This document shows, one piece after another, positions 6,188 through 7,838 of a stretch of DNA of 7,838 bases. This DNA comes from a bacterium (lineage in GTDB: Bacteria; Patescibacteriota; Minisyncoccia; Phycocordibacterales; JAUSIJ01), in assembly GCA_030647855.1 (NCBI GenBank), contig JAUSIJ010000051.1, positions 1 to 7,838 on the forward strand. The letters run 5' to 3'. A program made the position numbers and the translations under genes. Positions within the stretch are counted from its first letter, which is position 1; each line of letters begins with the position of its first letter. Under the pieces are notes generated by a model. That model did no database searches and was not told the DNA's origin. It saw nothing but the letters and a program-made list of their open reading frames with translations.

Positions 6188-7492
6188 ATGAGCAAACGGA
6201 TCGTACAAGACATGGTTCCGCCGGATAAGCGAAGCATTCGCCGTATTCCGGTGCCCGCCCGCGATGAACGAGAGAAGAGCGTTCATAGAGAAACCACCCC
6301 TCCGCCGCCACCGCCGATGCCAAAGATCCATAAGCGAGGAAGCAGGGGAAAAAGATCGAGGTGGTTTTTGTGGTTTCTTGCCTTGATATGCGTGATTGTG
6401 CTCGCCTTTTCCTTCCTCTCACTCTTTGCCGGTGCTAAGCTTGAGGTTTTGCCTCGGCAGGCAGTAGTTGCAATCGACCGCGAGTTTAACGCGGTTAAGG
6501 GTGGTAACAAAAACGATCTTTCGTACGATACGATCAAGCTTTCCAAGGACGGGGGAGAAATTGTCACCGCGACAGGCGAGGAAAACGCGGAGAAGAGAGC
6601 GACCGGCCAGATTGTCATCTATAACAACCATGACGCGTTCGATCAGCGCCTTATAAAAAATACCCGTTTCGAAACACCGACAGGGCTCATTTTTCGACTT
6701 GAATCATCGGTCGTCGTACCGGGAAGAAAGCAAGTGGAAGGCAAATGGATACCGGGAAGCGTCGAGGCAACGGTCTTTGCCGATTCGCCGGGCGACAAAT
6801 ACAACATTGATATTTCAGATTTCACTATTCCGGGCTTCAAGGGTGACCCTCGCTATAACGGATTTTATGCCCGCTCCAAGACCAAGATGACCGGCGGTTT
6901 CATCGGTAAGCAAAAGGTTGTTTCCAAAGAGGTGGAGAAGGCAACACGTGAGGGGATTAGAATTGATCTCAAGGAAAGAGTCCTTAAAGAAGTCCGCTCG
7001 CAGATTCCGGCTGGCTATGTCCTCTATGACGACAGCGCTTACTTCGAGTTCGAGTCGCTTTTATCAAGCGAAAAAGACAACAACTCAATTCAGATCAACG
7101 AGCGCGCGCTTTTTTACGGCATTATCTTTGACCGGGGCAATTTAAGCAAACATATTGCCAAGGCTGACTGGCCGGACTACAAAGATGGCGAGGTAGACGT
7201 AGTTGATATCGAGAAACTCGGCTTCACCATCAAAAATAAGGAAAACATACGGCCATGGGAGGTTGAACAAATTACTTTCAGACTGAAAGGCTCGGCGCTC
7301 CTTGTGCTTGAATTCGACGAAGCGGCCCTCAAAGCAGACCTCCTTGGCAAGCCCAAAAGAAGCATCAGTGCGGTACTGGCCGGATATCCGAGTATCGAGA
7401 AAGCGGAAGTCACCGTAACGCCTTTTTGGAAGAACTCGCTTCCGCGCAAGGCAAAGGATATAAAAATTGAACGCAAAATCGGTGGCATATAG
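6188..7492 (+). CDS. Single-pass membrane protein with proline-rich cytoplasmic tail and large extracytoplasmic beta-rich region
   Basis: A 434-residue protein with no confidently assigned function. Residues 1-58 are hydrophilic and very basic, with the segment KRSIRRIPVPARDERE (14-29), six consecutive prolines (38-43) and a KRGSRGKRSR stretch (49-58). One strong transmembrane helix follows (about 59-81, WFLWFLALICVIVLAF...), the positive residues before it predicting an inside N-terminus. The rest, about 350 residues, would lie outside the membrane. It has alternating polar/hydrophobic strands, ATGQIVIYNN (138-147), TPTGLIFRLE (163-172), a VVVPGRK...PGSVEATVFADSPGDKYNI block (175-207) and FTIPGFKGDPRYNGFYA (212-228). 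The C-terminal segment is repeat-poor with TPFWKNSLP (411-419). I associate this pattern with uncharacterised Patescibacteria proteins sometimes labelled baseplate-J-like. That is recollection, not a search. Following the actin-like gene by 42 nt, it may be its envelope partner. Six prolines in a row imply a need for EF-P. Confidence 0.65.
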   Translation: MSKRIVQDMVPPDKRSIRRIPVPARDEREKSVHRETTPPPPPPMPKIHKRGSRGKRSRWFLWFLALICVIVLAFSFLSLFAGAKLEVLPRQAVVAIDREFNAVKGGNKNDLSYDTIKLSKDGGEIVTATGEENAEKRATGQIVIYNNHDAFDQRLIKNTRFETPTGLIFRLESSVVVPGRKQVEGKWIPGSVEATVFADSPGDKYNIDISDFTIPGFKGDPRYNGFYARSKTKMTGGFIGKQKVVSKEVEKATREGIRIDLKERVLKEVRSQIPAGYVLYDDSAYFEFESLLSSEKDNNSIQINERALFYGIIFDRGNLSKHIAKADWPDYKDGEVDVVDIEKLGFTIKNKENIRPWEVEQITFRLKGSALLVLEFDEAALKADLLGKPKRSISAVLAGYPSIEKAEVTVTPFWKNSLPRKAKDIKIERKIGGI

Positions 7493-7546
7493 GGTCCCAA
7501 ACGAACTTCATCATTTGCTAATAGAGAGGGGGAGGGACAAAAGGGG

Positions 7547-7576
7547 TTGACTCGTCTACGTGTCTTCTGCTAAAAT
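7547..7576 (+). promoter_or_regulatory. Strong candidate promoter of infA-rpmJ operon
   Basis: TTGACT (7547-7552, five of six to consensus) and TAAAAT (7571-7576, five of six) are separated by 18 nt, and TGC directly before the -10 makes an extended -10 element. A start near 7583 would leave a leader of about 15 nt before the infA ATG at 7598, containing no Shine-Dalgarno sequence (ATTGCTTTAAATTA). A purine-rich tract with runs of G5, G3 and G4 (7523-7546) abuts the -35 box on its upstream side. This is the best-formed promoter in the window and fits the start of a translation-gene operon. Confidence 0.75.
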
Positions 7577-7597
7577 GCTAGACATTGCTTTAAATTA

Positions 7598-7816
7598 ATG
7601 GCAAACAACAAAGAAAAAGCGTCAAGTGTTTTCGGAGTTGTTACTGAAGCATTACCAAACACCCTCTTTCGGGTCAAACCGGACGAAGGTGCAGAGTTCC
7701 TTGCCTATCTTTCCGGAAAAATGAGACTGCATAGAATCAGGGTAATGATCGGTGATAAGGTACAAGTTGAAATTGACCCCTACGGAGGCAAAGGACGCAT
7801 TGTTCGCAGACTATGA
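7598..7816 (+). CDS. infA: Translation initiation factor IF-1
   Basis: A 72-residue protein, the standard length for bacterial IF-1, a single OB-fold domain that binds the 30S A site and assists IF-2 and IF-3 during initiation. The hallmark segments are all present: VTEALPNTLFRV (15-26), LAYLSGKMRLHRIRV (35-49), GDKVQVEIDPY (52-62) and GRIVRR (66-71). The usual PYD-L-x-x/S-KGRI turn is shortened here to PYGGKGRI. The ATG at 7598 has no Shine-Dalgarno site but fits the family N-terminus. The TGA stop shows that UGA is a stop in this genome. The next reading frame starts inside the last codon (ATGA overlap), giving the infA-rpmJ order common in bacterial ribosomal-protein operons. A strong promoter and 105 nt separate it from the preceding gene, so a new transcription unit likely begins here. 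Confidence 0.97.
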   Translation: MANNKEKASSVFGVVTEALPNTLFRVKPDEGAEFLAYLSGKMRLHRIRVMIGDKVQVEIDPYGGKGRIVRRL

Positions 7817-7838
7817 GAGTTCGGTCATCAGTTAGAAA
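7813..7838 (+). CDS. rpmJ: Ribosomal protein L36, N-terminal fragment (truncated by window end)
   Basis: Eight complete codons read MRVRSSVR before the window ends, matching the start of bacterial L36 (usually MKVRxSVKK), a tiny zinc-binding protein of the large ribosomal subunit. The ATG overlaps the infA TGA by four bases (ATGA), typical of translational coupling, and infA followed by rpmJ is a widely conserved order. The fragment is too short for motif checks such as the Cys/His zinc ligands, but sequence and position together make the call solid. Confidence 0.85.

Noticed and set aside
7528..7546. Possible G-quadruplex upstream of infA
   Set aside because: Only three G runs of three or more are close together; a fourth is missing within a plausible loop distance.
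7493..7546. Terminator after the bitopic protein gene
   Set aside because: No stable GC-rich inverted repeat followed by a T run could be found; the same holds for the gaps after alaS and the actin-like gene.

Overview
The window reads as a dense, single-strand stretch of a bacterial chromosome, most likely from the Candidate Phyla Radiation (Patescibacteria, probably a Parcubacteria-type lineage). The pointers are a strongly reduced alanyl-tRNA synthetase with the motif-2 region typical of that group, a pair of poorly characterised proteins (actin-fold ATPase plus a single-pass surface protein) of a kind I associate with these genomes, almost no intergenic DNA, and no convincing Shine-Dalgarno site before any gene. 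Stops are TAA, TAG and one TGA (infA), so the standard bacterial code is in use, not the UGA=Gly code of Gracilibacteria/Absconditabacteria. The lineage call is inference from protein appearance, not from a search.

Layout, all on the + strand: (1) 1-118, the C-terminal end of a probable family-4 uracil-DNA glycosylase; (2) 108-1334, an M29 aminopeptidase overlapping it by 11 bp; (3) 1347-3113, an M3B oligoendopeptidase F; (4) 3123-4907, a mini-AlaRS without the beta-barrel linker and without the C-terminal DHHA1/C-Ala region; (5) 4952-6145, a PilM/FtsA-like actin-fold protein; (6) 6188-7492, a bitopic membrane protein with a proline-rich cytoplasmic tail and a large extracytoplasmic beta-rich region; (7) 7598-7816, translation initiation factor IF-1; (8) 7813 to the window end, the first codons of ribosomal protein L36 (rpmJ), sharing an ATGA overlap with infA.

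Functional reading: the first part supplies base-excision repair and a two-step peptide degradation pair (endopeptidase plus aminopeptidase), which would suit an amino-acid-scavenging reduced organism. It runs into alaS with only 9-12 nt between genes. The middle is a two-gene module, cytoplasmic actin-like ATPase plus trans-envelope partner, reminiscent of PilM-PilN but without recognisable pilus genes here. This is the least characterised and most interesting part. The right end starts the infA-rpmJ translation operon from a strong-looking sigma70-type promoter.

Promoter-like -10 boxes lie immediately before the start codons of alaS, the actin-like gene and the bitopic gene. If used, they would give leaderless or nearly leaderless mRNAs, in line with the lack of Shine-Dalgarno sites. 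No RNA genes, mobile elements, CRISPR arrays or convincing terminators were seen, and no stretch over 300 bases lacks a gene.
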